Assembly (NCBI GenBank): GCA_963734865.1 | Contig: CAVTIV010000014.1 | Span: forward strand, 496,001-560,000 | Direction: 5' to 3' | Source: CBDCUW01 sp963734865 | GTDB lineage: Bacteria > Planctomycetota > Planctomycetia > Pirellulales > Pirellulaceae | DNA: 64,000 nucleotides | In this document: in pieces, positions 1-11,235 of the stretch | How the letters are laid out: each line of letters begins with the position of its first letter | Numbering within the stretch: the first letter of the stretch is position 1 | The notes under the pieces: model-generated | Told to the model about the DNA's origin: nothing | Database searches by the model: none | The model's input: the letters and a program-made list of their open reading frames with translations, nothing else | Translations under genes and position numbers: made by a program

Positions 1-3000
1 GCTGACTTTGCTCGTACGGAATACTCGCCTCGATGCGTCCCGTTACTGGCGTCACCGTCAACTCGTCGATCGAAATCCTTCCATCAAACTGACTGAGCCA
101 CGGCTGCGATGGTTGAGGCCCTTTCCACCACGCGTTGGATTGTTGCAATCGCGATCGATCGCCGTCCCACCGCAGCACCTCCGTGCCATTTCTGTACACA
201 CGAATTTCAGCGGTTCTCGTCATGTTCGCGAACACGAACTTCCACCTCAACGGGTGCGTCGGCATCGATGGGAAAGGTCTCGCCTTTGACCTTCACGGTG
301 CTATTCTGCTGCAGCACACCGTCGACGCCGTGAAGGATCGTGTAGTAGCCGAGTTTGGGATCGTGATCGAATCCTACGGCGAAATGGTGTTCGTCCGGGA
401 GCGCGAATCCGATGATCGGCGCGTTGCCAGGCGAGATGCGACTTCGCCGTCATCCGAAAATCAAACTCAGACGGCAACACAATCGGCACTGAGATTCGTG
501 TCCGCTCGGTCGTGAACAACCGGCCGTCTTCTTTTCGCCACGTTTTTCCTTTGCTGTATTCTGTATCCGCGTCGCGATTAACATCGACCAATGCGATGAC
601 ATCGACAGGTTCGAGACCGGAAACGATCTCCGTGTTCGGCATCCGCTCCCGAACGGCGCTGATCTCGTCGGGCGAAACTCGCGTTCCCAGCAGATTCAAT
701 CGAGACAACTTGGGAAACCGGTCCGCCGTCAAATGATCCAGACGACTGACCGAGGTTCCAGCCAGGCCCAGCGACTGGAGCTTGGGTGAGGGGTTTAGGT
801 CAGATAGTCCATCAACCATCAAACGTGTCCCGCCAAGGTCAAGACGGACGAGTTTGTCGAATCCATTCAATGCAGTGACGGAAGCATTGGTGATGGAGGT
901 GTTCTGCAATTCGAGTTTCTTAAGCGACGGGAATTGAGTTGCCAGTGACTCGGAAATCTCTCGCACCATCGTTCCGGCGAGCGACAGCGACGTGACGTTT
1001 GGAAGCGGCCCGAGTTGCTCTATTCCCGCGGCGGTAATCGTCGTGCCGGACAGGTCCAGCGAATCTAGTTCCGGCAAGTCTGCAAGCGCAGCCATGTCGT
1101 CGTCATCGAACCATGAACTCCTCTGAACGTCGATCGCGATGATTTGCGGATCGCTCGGAATATCGGCCCAACGATCGATTTGAATCGTAGGCCGTTGTTC
1201 CGCTGGTTCCTGTTCATTCTCGCCGGGCTCGCCCAACTTCCACATCCGCAGCGCGTAGTCACCGGTGCGTTGGAATCCATCGCCACTCTTCATGCCTCCG
1301 CAGGTGAGAATCGTTTCGCCGTCGGGAAGCAGAGCGACCCCCCAACCGTGACCTGGAATCAGAGGAGTTGAGCCTAGAACTTGCTCAGTTTCCAGGTCGA
1401 TCAGGCCCGCGACGCCGTTGAAGCCAACGACGATTAGCTGCTGGCCATCCGGCATGAACTTGATCTCTTCGGTCCCGAAAACGGGCGACCGGATGTCCTT
1501 CAAAACCTCACCGCTCTGCAGATCCCAAAGCCGGATGGCATTTCCCTTGTAGCCCGCGGCGAGTCGAGTTCCATCGTCCGAGATATCCAACGCGTAGGTT
1601 TCTTTGGCAAACCGACCGGACAGGTCCAATTCGGGGCCGTCAAGTTGGCGCAGCGTTTGGCCTGTCTCCAGATCAATGAGGATGACCGCAGTGTTATTCA
1701 ATCCGATTGCCAATCGACTATTGTCGGGACTGATGGCGAAACATAGGGCGGAGCTTCCAGTGTCCCAGCGGTGAATGACGTCACCGGTTTCCGTATCCAG
1801 TTCGTACACGACTTGGTCGCGGCCCGTCGTGGCAATGATTCGCGTCCCGTCCCGCGTGAAGGCGACCTGCTCAAAATACGTCGCATTACCAGCGGTGTAC
1901 TTGCGCAACAGTTCACCAGACTTGACGTCCCACAATGTCATCTCCGGGGACGAACCTCCAGCAAGCACTTGCTGGCCGTCCTGCGAGAACGCGACGTGCA
2001 TCACATTCGCGCCGTGCTTGAGAACGTGCAATTGCGTGCCCGTTTCGATGTCCCAAATACGGAGCGTCTGGTCGCCGTTGGGCCAACCACTACCGCTTGC
2101 CGCGAGCTTTCCGTCGGGCGAAATGGCGACCGCCTTGACCGAACCGGTGTGCCCTTCGAATTGACGGACCAGTTCAAAACCGCCAACGACTGTTGGTAGC
2201 GACCGATCACCCATCACCGCTTTGCCAACGATCGACACGGCACCGCCGTTCCAGACGACGCGTTCAATCGCGGCCCGTTGTCGATCTGTTTCCGGATCGG
2301 TGAACGCAACGATTGTTCCATCGCCGCTGAGCGGGATCACGCGCAGATCGGAAACCTTAATCGAAGCGGTCCAATTGGCCAAAAACATGAACCCCGATTG
2401 CGGAAGCGGAAACGATCCCACGCCGGTCGCTTGCGAGATGCTGCCTCGCCACGAAAGGACAAGCCTGTCGTCGACTGTCATTTCAATCGACAAGCGTTGA
2501 CCGTCGCGACGGAGCGTTGCCACGATCGGCACAGGTCGGCCGATCGGCAACAGTTGACCACGATGCGATCGCGCGGGCCGTCCATCAAGCTGGTACAGCC
2601 CGCTCAAAAAACCTTCCGCCGGATACGTATCAATCGCCAAGATTACGGGCCGATTGTCGGCGACGAGTCCTAATTGAAGGCTCTCGTTTTTTTCCAAGCG
2701 AGTCGCGACCAATTCGACACGATACTCGTCAGGCGGTTGGTAGGGGAACATCATCATCGAGGGCTTGTCTGGATCCGAGATCAACGCCGCGTCAACGAGT
2801 CTCCAATCATGACCGCGAATATCACGCTTCGGTTTAACCAACGAAATCAGGTTGACCGGCTCATACTCCGACGGTTCCCCCGTTGCGATTGTCTGATTCG
2901 CCGGTTCAAAACTGTCCGGGTCACTCGATGGCTGCGTCGAGGCGTCTCCAACCAGGTCAGTCAGCGAGCGTCCGACCGAGAGCACGAGTTGTTGGTTCCG

Positions 3001-4578
3001 CTTAAGATCGATGGTCGATTGTGAGAACTTCAGTTGTGAGCCCGCGTCGGCTGACACGACGTACCGGCCTGCGGGAATGTCGATTTTGCCAACTCTGATC
3101 GGCACTTGAGTATCGTCGGCAATGAGGTTGGCGTTGCCCGTCGCCAATCGTTCTGCCACCTCGGGCGATTCCGCCTGGACGACGACGGTACCGCTGGGCG
3201 AATTCCATAATAGCCATAATAGGGAGACGGTAACAATCGCCGCCAAAGTCAAAAGCGCCGCCGCGAATACCGCCGCAAGCGGAGCACTTTGGTTGTGGCC
3301 TGCTGCACTTGGCGTCGTGACGAGCATCTCGGTGTCACCGTCGCCCACTGTCGAAAAATCGTCGCGAGCTGGAGCCACCGACGGCAGTAGCGTGAGTCTA
3401 TTATTCGTGGAGGCAGCAAGTCTCCGCAAATTCGCTCCCGCTGCAAATGGACGAAGCAGTCCTGCGATTTCTTCAGCGGTTTGCGGGCGGTCTTCGCGGC
3501 GTTTGGCAAGCATTCGGTCGAGCAAATCACCCAACGCTCGCGGCACGTCCTCTCGTTTTTGACACACGGGGATCGTCGCTGCTTGTACACGATCAACCAG
3601 TTGATTTAGCGCGGTGATTGGTCCGCTGCTCGCGAGAGGTGACTGGCCGGTCAGCAACTTGTAAAACGTACAGCCGAGCGAATAGACGTCAGCGCGGTGA
3701 TCGACCTTGCTGCTATCGGCGACCTGCTCGGGCGGCATGTATTCCGGCGTCCCCATGACTTGATGGCTGCGAGTCAGATCAACCGTTGAACCTGCTAAGA
3801 TGTCGTCCGCATTGTCAACCGTCTCTTCGACAGGGAAATCTCCAACGCGTGCCAATCCAAGATCCATCAGCTTGACGGTCCCGTCGCGAGCCAATATCAA
3901 GTTGGAAGGTTTGACATCGCGGTGGACGCGTCCGTGTTGATGCACGTAACTCAGTCCCATTGCTGCTTGCCGAATCACTTCGGCGGCGTCGGCGATGGCA
4001 AGTGCACCATGGGCGTTGGCCACGCGACTCAAATCAAAACCGTCGACATACTCCATCACCAGGTAGTGCTGGTCCCCTTCTTGACCCGCGTCCAAGGCTC
4101 GAACGATGTTTGGATGATCCAGACGCCCGATCGCGACCATCTCGCGTTCGAAGCGATCGATCGTCGCCTGGTCAGCCTGTCGATGCGGCTGAAGTATTTT
4201 GACTGCCGTCGGCGTTCCCATCTCCACGTGGCGTGCCCGATAGACCATTCCCATCCCGCCCTGGCCGAGCGGTTGCAGCAATTCATAGTCGCCCAAGCGT
4301 CGTGAACGGCTCGTTACTTTATCTTGCTTCCTATCCGCTACGATCGCATCCGTAACCCGATCGCAATGTGACTCGTCCGTAAACGCAATCTCATGGCGGC
4401 CGCCAAGCATTGCGTCGACCGAAGCATCCGTATTGTCGAGTTGCTCCATTCGCGACTGGCAAGTTGAACACGTTTCGACATGGGATGCCATTCGATCGGT
4501 GTCCGCGACGTTCAAACGCCCAGAAAGAAAACTTCGCAGATCATCAACAGATGGACAGTCAACTGATTCAGGTTTCAT
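1..4578 (-). CDS. Membrane-anchored Ser/Thr protein kinase with WD40 and leucine-rich repeats (3' end cut by window, frameshifted)
   Basis: Transmembrane sensor kinase that phosphorylates Ser/Thr. Residues 33-40 (HVETCSTC) resemble an anti-sigma zinc finger. The kinase domain spans about 96-375: Gly-rich loop 104-111, ATP lysine 127, HRD at 219-221, DLG at 239-241 where DFG is usual, and GTPEYMPPE at 276-284. A membrane helix lies at about 433-457. The part beyond the membrane carries WD40-type blades (about 800-1100), leucine-rich repeats (about 1140-1320) and the start of a lectin-like sandwich. The frame breaks near 433-437 and again near 215-225. The coherent continuation (FAVGFDHDPKLGYY, then AEIRVYRNGTEVLRW) lies in other frames and runs off the left edge, so the open frame below 435 is not the true C-terminus. 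The ATG overlaps the sigma factor stop by one base, indicating coupling. The kinase call is firm; the ligand is unknown. Confidence 0.93.
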
Positions 4579-5318
4579 CAGTTCGCTTCCAAAGATGGAT
4601 CATCCAATAATCCAGCCATTTCCTGCCGCAATCGAGCGCGAACTCGGGATTTTGCGACACGGACCGCATTGGCGGATAATTGCAAGTCGGCGGCGACATC
4701 CGCGGTCGCGCGGGATTCGACCACCGTTTGCCAAAACGCTTGCCACGTGGTCGGTTCGAAATCGGCACGCACCAGTTCGGTCGCGCGTCGTAGCAAGTGA
4801 TTCCATTCTTCAACGCGTTCATCATCGGATTCGTCGCACAGGTCATGGCTGTCGCCGCCAGGATGGGCCGCCATTTGCAGTTGTGCCTTCGTTCCTCCAC
4901 GAGCTTGCGGACGGTCGCGTTGTCTGCGATGAAAGTCCCTCGCGCGGTTGTTGGTGACCGTTTTCAGCCAGCGACGGAAACTATCTCCCGGACGCCGATT
5001 TTGAAACGAATCGAATTTGTTCGAAAGCGTGACGAAGACGTCTTGGGAAACGTCACCGGCATCTTCCGGCGACAACCCGGCGCGACGGCACCAACTGTAG
5101 ACGAGAGGCCCATACATGCGAACGAATTTCTCCCAACCCGCCTCATCGCCAGCACGCACCCGCTCCAGCAGCGTCAGCGACGTGAGCTGCGATTCGATCG
5201 GTCTAGGAGTAGGAACGTCGGCGCGTTTCACGATTTTTTGGGAAAAGTTGGGAAGACCGAGTCCGACCAGCACCCACTCAGCGCAATGCGGAACGCTCGA
5301 AGATGACTTAGCGTCCAT
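4578..5318 (-). CDS. RNA polymerase sigma factor, ECF-like
   Basis: Small sigma-70 family factor that would redirect RNA polymerase. Region 2 is clear: LERVRAGDEAGWEKFVRMYG, then the helix with EDAGDVSQDVFVTL and the FRRWLKTVTNNRARD segment. Region 4 is the C-terminal helix-turn-helix around TADVAADLQLSANAVRVAKSRV. A GTG at 5231 would give a tighter 217-residue protein that starts just before the conserved part, and a GTG at 5342 a longer one. No start has a convincing ribosome binding site, so the N-terminus is uncertain. The TGA stop overlaps the ATG of the downstream kinase by one base. This sigma-kinase pairing is typical of planctomycete ECF groups in which the kinase replaces a classical anti-sigma factor. 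Inference: the kinase, through its N-terminal finger or by phosphorylation, controls this factor. Confidence 0.88.
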   Translation of the reverse strand: MDAKSSSSVPHCAEWVLVGLGLPNFSQKIVKRADVPTPRPIESQLTSLTLLERVRAGDEAGWEKFVRMYGPLVYSWCRRAGLSPEDAGDVSQDVFVTLSNKFDSFQNRRPGDSFRRWLKTVTNNRARDFHRRQRDRPQARGGTKAQLQMAAHPGGDSHDLCDESDDERVEEWNHLLRRATELVRADFEPTTWQAFWQTVVESRATADVAADLQLSANAVRVAKSRVRARLRQEMAGLLDDPSLEAN

Positions 5319-5489
5319 TTCACGATCGTCAGCACGATGCACACGTGAAGCAAAACATTTTCACTTGTGTGGAACCTCGATTCCAGCGAGGGCGATTGGC
5401 ATCTGGTCCGCGGCAGACCATTGACGATGTCTTCTCGACTGACTTTTTCGAGCACTCCAGGGCTTGGAAAGCCGATCGATTGTACCCTA

Positions 5490-5930
5490 TCAGTTGTCCA
5501 ATGTCGCTGCTTCGCGGCGGACATTGGCCTCAGGGTCGCTGAGGGCGGTAACCAACTGGGGAATCCCGCGATCCGGTTGGGCAGAACCAATTGCCATCAG
5601 CGACAACGCCCGAATTTCCGCATCAAAGTCGCGGGTACACTCAACAATCGCCGGTATCGCTGGCGTAACATCAATGTCTTTCAATGCTAGCCCGCTGATG
5701 GCAAACCATGCCCATCGACGACGATCAACATCCGCCGCTGGAAATCTCGAGGCAGTTCGCATGGGGCTTTCGAATTCGATCGAGCGACACATCAAAGCCT
5801 CCAATGGCGGACGACGCGTTCGGCAAGCGACGATCGACATCGATAGCTTCCCAACCAATTCATCCCGTGAAGAAGTCGATTGTCGCCTTTGCGAACTTTC
5901 ACTTGTTGGCACGCAAGTTGCTCGGCCCAA
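5490..5930 (-). CDS. HEAT-repeat protein, short or truncated
   Basis: A 146-codon open frame whose second half reads as HEAT-type helical repeats (AIPAIVECTRDFDAEIRAL, GIPQLVTALSDPEANVRREA). The frame stops right after the conserved VRREA core of a repeat, where such proteins normally continue, and the first 60 residues look unstructured and Arg/Ser-rich. It may therefore be a decayed fragment of a larger HEAT or PBS-lyase repeat protein. It lies between the sigma factor and the divergently transcribed actA. The start is unproven; an internal ATG near residue 47 is also possible. No function can be given beyond likely protein-protein contact. Confidence 0.45.
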   Translation of the reverse strand: MGRATCVPTSESSQRRQSTSSRDELVGKLSMSIVACRTRRPPLEALMCRSIEFESPMRTASRFPAADVDRRRWAWFAISGLALKDIDVTPAIPAIVECTRDFDAEIRALSLMAIGSAQPDRGIPQLVTALSDPEANVRREAATLDN

Positions 5931-5970
5931 GGAGCGTTCGGGGATGAACTTGAAACGTATGCCAAGCGAT

Positions 5971-6010
5971 TTTGACTCCGGATGATCCCATTTGACTCCA
6001 GCTGATAAGA
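5971..6010 (+). promoter_or_regulatory. Tandem 20-bp direct repeat just upstream of actA
   Basis: Two adjacent 20-base units, 5971-5990 and 5991-6010, share 15 of 20 positions, including the block TTTGACTCC and the later TGAT. The second unit ends three bases before the GTG start of actA. Two exact helical turns between copies suits a dimeric regulator bound to one DNA face. It could also overlap the ribosome binding region or be chance. No factor is known. Confidence 0.35.
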
Positions 6011-6013
6011 TTT

Positions 6014-6703
6014 GTGCGTCAGCTTTTCTCCAAATCAGCCGATACGATCTTACGAACCGCGCTGTTGGGCGGGGTCGGGGCTACCGTTGCCTTGGGCTGC
6101 ATTCTGCTGGTGGTGGTACGGTCGCCGTACTTCACCAACCAGGATCGGACGGTCGAGCAACCCCTGCCGTTCAGTCATCAGCATCATGTTGCCGACGTTG
6201 GTATCGACTGTCGTTACTGTCATCAAACGGTGGAAACCTCACCGCGTGCCGGTGTGCCCTCGACGCAAATTTGCATCAACTGCCACCGGGACCTTTGGAA
6301 TCAAGCACCGATGCTGGCTCCGCTACGCGCCAGCTTTCGTAATCGCCAACCGCTGGTCTGGAATCGGGTTCATGATCTGCCAGACTACGTCTACTTCAAC
6401 CACAGCATCCACGTTCACAAAGGCATCGGTTGCTACAGTTGCCATGGCGACGTGGGCCAGATGCCACTGACTCGTCGTGATCAACCGTTGACGATGCAAT
6501 GGTGTTTGGAATGTCATCGCGATCCTGAACAGCACGTCCGGCCGCGAGAGTTCGTTTTTGCGACCAAACCCCTCGAGGAGTTGATCGGCAACAGCAACGT
6601 GACTTTTGTTGGACACGGAAAGACGGCAAGAGAACTTCGCGAACAATTGGCCAGCGAGTATGAGTTACAGAGCAAAGTGAATTGTTATACCTGTCATCGT
6701 TAA
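6014..6703 (+). CDS. actA: ActA, pentaheme cytochrome c subunit of alternative complex III
   Basis: Membrane-anchored multiheme cytochrome of ACIII, the quinol:cytochrome c/oxidase oxidoreductase that replaces the bc1 complex. The 229-residue product has one N-terminal membrane anchor (about 14-36) and five CxxCH heme sites: CRYCH, CINCH, CYSCH, CLECH and CYTCH (the last at the C-terminus). The GTG at 6014 is chosen because it gives a complete signal anchor; there is no ATG nearby. It is the first gene of the respiratory operon, 106 bases ahead of actB, and is preceded by the direct repeat at 5971-6010. The five-heme count and the position at the head of actBCDEF match the known ActA family. 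Confidence 0.93.
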   Translation: MRQLFSKSADTILRTALLGGVGATVALGCILLVVVRSPYFTNQDRTVEQPLPFSHQHHVADVGIDCRYCHQTVETSPRAGVPSTQICINCHRDLWNQAPMLAPLRASFRNRQPLVWNRVHDLPDYVYFNHSIHVHKGIGCYSCHGDVGQMPLTRRDQPLTMQWCLECHRDPEQHVRPREFVFATKPLEELIGNSNVTFVGHGKTARELREQLASEYELQSKVNCYTCHR

Positions 6704-6809
6704 TTGGAGTGACATTCCTGTACCGCTGTTTTGCGTCACGATGACACCAAGAGAAATTACAACAATCGTTCCTGTGAAAAGTGAATAGGCAAACCGAGAC
6801 CGGAAATCC

Positions 6810-9800
6810 ATGTCGCGAAAAGACGCACTACCAATCATCCAGCCACGAGACACATCACCTGCCAGCGGACAACGGTGGTGGCGATCGCTGGAAGAGTTGG
6901 CCGATACGCCAGAGTTTCACCAATATTTGCATCGCGAGTTTCCGGAAAACGCGACGCAATGGCTGAGCGGCTCGCGACGTGACTTTCTGCGATTGATGGG
7001 CGCCTCGCTGTTCTTGGCAGGCGTCAGCGGGTGCAACATCAGGCAGCCACAAGAGAAGATCGTTCCGACCGTTGATTCCACCGGTCACGCGAGTCCCGGC
7101 TTGCCACTCTACTTTACGACAGCGTACGACTTTGCCGGATCGGCGATCGGGTTGACGGTCGAGAGTCGGGATGGCCGTCCGATCAAGATCGAAGGAAATG
7201 CCAACCATCCGGCCAGCCGCGGCGCGACGAGCGTCTTTGCACAATCCGCCACACTTGATCTGTACGATCCCGATCGTGCGCGGACGCCGTTGGTCAAGGG
7301 ACAAGTCGCGACACTTGCCGAGGTCACCGCTCAAATCACATCGCTGCGACAGCGGTTGGATCAGACCCAGGGGCGGGGGCTGCGAGTGCTGATTGGCACA
7401 TCGACCAGCCCAACGCTTGAGCGGGTATTGCAGAGTGCCGGCAATCGTTGGCCCGAGATGAAATGGATGGCCTATGAACCGATCAATGATGATCACATTC
7501 GTGGCGGAATGATCATGGCGTTCGGCGATCGGGCGGCGAACCTGTCACCGATCTACGACTTCGAACGGGCCGCTGTGGTGTTGTCGATCGACTGCGATTT
7601 TCTGGCCGCCCGTGATCTGCCCCCTTGCTACGTGCGCGAGTTCTCGGATGCTCGACGAATTGCCGGTCGGCAGCAGGAGAATCAGCGAACTGCGGACAGC
7701 ATGGTGCGACTGTATCACGTTGGACCGACGCCCACGCCCACTTCTGCCAAAGCGGATCATTCACTGGCGATTGGTCCTTTGCAAATGGAGAACGTGCTGC
7801 GAGAAGTTGCGGCCGGTATCGGGGCGATCGATCCACCAGATAACGTGGCGACCGACGGCGATGGGCACGCGGAATGGATAGCAGACATCGTGAACGATTT
7901 GAGCAGCGCCGGCGGGCAAGCTCTGGTCGTCGCTGGACGCGAGCAGCCTGCGTCCGTTCAATTACTCGCGCATCTGATGAACCAGAAGCTGGGAGCAGTT
8001 GGAAAAACAGTTCGCTACATTCGTTCCCCGCAGGTGCGACCGGATCGCTCGCCATCGGACGTCGCGATGTTGGACACGTTGGCCAACGAAATGAACGATG
8101 GTACAGTGGACACGTTGTTGATTTGCGGAGGCAATCCGGTATTCGATGCGCCCCGCGGGATCGATTTTGGCCTCTCGCTCGCGAACGTCGACTTTACGCT
8201 GGTGCTTGCCAACGCCGCGAATGAAACGTCCGAAAAATCCGATTGGGTCGTGCCCCGTTCGCATTTTCTGGAAAGTTGGGCAGACGCGCGGGCTTATGAT
8301 GGGACTGCCAGTATTGTGCAGCCGCTGATCGCTCCTCTGCATGACAGTCTCAGCGACATCGAGTTGTTGGCCACCTTGTGTGAAGACGAGGTTTCGGGAT
8401 ACGCGGCCGTTCGCAAAACCTGGCAACCCACTCTGGGCGAGCGGGACGATGATCCGCGTTGGCAAAGGGCGCTGGCGGACGGCGTCATTGAAAACACGGC
8501 GACGAAGGTTGTCGATCTTGTGCTGCGAAAGCCCGAAGAATTCAGCGATCTGATATCGGCAACCGCCAATCGGCCAGGCGATTCAAGATCCGCGTCCTTG
8601 TTCGACGTCATCGTTCGACCCGATCCCACGATATGGGATGGCCGCTTCATCAATAACGGTTGGTTGCAGGAATTGCCAAAGCCGTTGACACATACCGTGT
8701 GGGACAACGCGGCGCTGATTTCTCCCGCGGATGCTTCACGGTTGCAACTGAAAAATGGCGATATGGTTTCGATTGGTGCGATCGATGAACAGATCGAAAT
8801 TCCGGTTTGGATCGCGCCCGGTCATGCAACCGCCTGCATCACCATCTTTGTCGGCTACGGACGCCGTGTAGTTGGGCGAGTCGGCGAGGGAACCGGTTTT
8901 GACGTTCGCCCTCTGATCGACAAGGATCAGATGACCCAGCGCCGTTCCGTTCCCATTCACAAAACGGATAGCCGATACCAGGTCGTAACGACTCAGCATT
9001 ACCAAATGATGGAGGGCCGACACATTGCGCGTGCCGGTTCGCTTGCTGATTTTCTCGCTCAGCCGGACAAGCCGTCATTCGCTCACCCACCCAATCCCGC
9101 ACCGGACGACACGTTCTATCCGGAGTGGCCCTACGATGGTCATAAATGGGGTATGACGATCGACTTGACCGCCTGTGTCGGCTGTTCGGCTTGTGTGATT
9201 GCTTGCCAAGCGGAAAACAACATTCCCGTCGTCGGCAAGCAGCAAGCCGCAGTGAACCGTCACATGCATTGGATGCGAATTGACACTTACTACAGCGGCC
9301 CGGCCGATCAACCCCAGCAAACGCTGAATCAACCGGTAACGTGCATGCACTGCGAGCGTGCGCCGTGTGAAGTGGTCTGTCCGGTCGCCGCAACCAATCA
9401 CAGTGACGAGGGATTGAACCAGATGGTTTACAACCGTTGCGTCGGCACGCGTTATTGCAGCAACAATTGTCCCTATAAGGTCCGACGGTTTAACTTTCTG
9501 GATTTTTCGGATGATTTCATCACCGATCCGACGCTGCATCTGTTGTCGAATCCGGAGGTCACGATGCGTCAGCGCGGCGTGATGGAGAAATGTACGTACT
9601 GCATCCAGCGAATCCAGAGGCGCTCGAATCGTGTCACAATTGGAAGACCGACCGATTCGCGATGGCGATATCAAGACCGCTTGCCAGGCCGTTTGTCCGG
9701 CTCAAGCAATCCGCTTTGGAGATTTGAATGACGCCAAGAGTCGAGTGCGGGAAACGCACGATCATCCGCTGACCTACGCGCTGCTAGCGGAACTGAATAC

Positions 9801-9858
9801 GAAGCCACGCACGACTTATCTGGCGGAAGTGACCAATCGGAAAGAGGCGAGCAAATGA
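6810..9858 (+). CDS. actB: ActB, molybdopterin-oxidoreductase-like/iron-sulfur subunit of ACIII (one frameshift)
   Basis: Large peripheral ACIII subunit that carries Fe-S clusters and passes electrons from quinol. Residues about 52-75 hold a twin-arginine segment (RRDFLRLMG) running into LAGVSGC, a lipobox-like end. The middle is a molybdopterin-oxidoreductase-like fold, which in this family does not bind Mo. The ferredoxin-like part begins near residue 788 with CVGCSACVIAC, then CMHCERAPCEVVCP, the RYCSNNCP segment, CTYCIQRI and finally CQAVCP. The frame changes at about 9618-9622, one base too many, and the correct end (IVSQLEDRPIRDGDIKTACQ...) is read in the next frame to the TGA at 9856-9858. 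The stop overlaps the actC ATG (ATGA). Product identity is firm; the break is probably a sequence error. Confidence 0.93.
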
Positions 9859-11235
9859 GCGTCTCGGGCATGGAAACAAACATAGAACCTCAAGCAACTC
9901 GACTGCTACCGGCCGATGCGACTTATGAATCGGCGACCGCCCAAGTTGCTGATAGTGTGCTCAAGCGTCCGATCGAGAAGGGTTGGGTCATCGGGTTCCT
10001 CGTCAGTCTGTTCTTGCTGAACGTATTGTTAACCGCGATTGGCTGGTTGTTCGCATATGGAGTCGGCATCTGGGGTATCAACATCCCGGTCGGCTGGGGT
10101 TTTGCGATCGTCAATTTCGTGTGGTGGATCGGGATTGGCCATGCAGGAACATTGATCTCGGCAATTCTATTGTTGCTGCATCAGCAGTGGCGCACCAGCA
10201 TCAACCGGTTTGCCGAAGCGATGACACTTTTTGCCGTCGCTTGTGCCGGATTGTTTCCGTTGGTGCATTTGGGTCGACCGCAATTTTTCTACTGGCTGTT
10301 TCCGTATCCCGCGACGACCGGAATGTGGCCACAATTTCGCAGTCCGTTGATGTGGGATGTGTTTGCGGTTTCGACCTACGGAACCGTCTCGCTGCTGTTT
10401 TGGTATCTGGGCTTGATCCCCGATTTGGCGACGATGCGCGACCGAGCGGCCCGCCCAGGCGTTGCACGAGTCTACGGTGTGCTGGCGCTGGGCTGGCGAA
10501 ATTCGGCTCGGCACTGGATGCACTACAAAAGAACGTATTTGATACTCGCCGCCCTGGCCACGCCGCTGGTGGTTTCGGTGCACACGACGGTCAGTTGGGA
10601 CTTTTCCGTTGGCATCGTTTCCGCATGGCACTCGACAGTTTTTCCGCCCTACTTTGTCGGCGGCGCGATCTTCTGCGGTTTCGCCATGGTGCTGCGTACT
10701 GGCGATTCCGATCCGGCGATACTACGGGCTTCAAGATTTGATCACTGCCAAGCACCTCGACAACATGGCCAAGGTGATGTTGGCGGCCGGTATGACGGTC
10801 TCGTATGGCTATCTGATGGACGCTTCCATGGCCTGGTACAAGAACGAGCCGTACGACAGCTATATCTACACAAATCGATTCGGCGGCCCGTATGGGGCGA
10901 TCTATTGGGGACTGATTCTCTGCAATTGCATCGTACCTCAACTGCTATGGTTGCCGTTTTTCCGCCGGCAGACGGTTTGCTTGTTCGCCATCGCGATGGT
11001 GATCAACGTCGGCATGTGGTTGGAGCGATTCGTAATCATCTCGCTCAGCCTGCATCGCGATTACTTGCCATCGGACTGGGCCATGTATTATCCGACGATT
11101 TGGGATTGGCTGTTGTATTTTGGTACCTTCGGTTTGTTCCTGACGTTGATGTTGTTATTCCTGCGGTTGTTGCCGGCGATTTCAATGGCCGAAGTGCGCG
11201 AGCTGGTTCTGGAGTCAAAGGAGCACGAAGAATGA
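9855..11235 (+). CDS. actC: ActC, NrfD-like quinol-binding membrane subunit of ACIII (one frameshift)
   Basis: Polytopic NrfD/PsrC-family protein that forms the quinol site of ACIII in the cytoplasmic membrane. Many hydrophobic helices are visible from residue 45 onward (VIGFLVSLFLLNVLL, GTLISAILLLLHQQ, and so on), with the conserved tract ending GGAIFCGFAMVL. The frame then shifts by one base near 10690-10700, and the family sequence resumes as IPIRRYYGLQDLITAKHL and runs to LVLESKEHEE. The ATG overlaps the actB stop and the TGA overlaps the actD ATG, both as ATGA, so translation is probably coupled along the operon. The reconstructed length of about 459 residues suits the family. The paralogous helix bundle is ActF. 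Confidence 0.92.

Noticed and set aside
6855..9674. Several 180-210 codon minus-strand frames inside actB
   Set aside because: Shadows created by the GC-rich codon pattern of actB. Their composition (many Arg, Ser, His) is typical of antisense reading.
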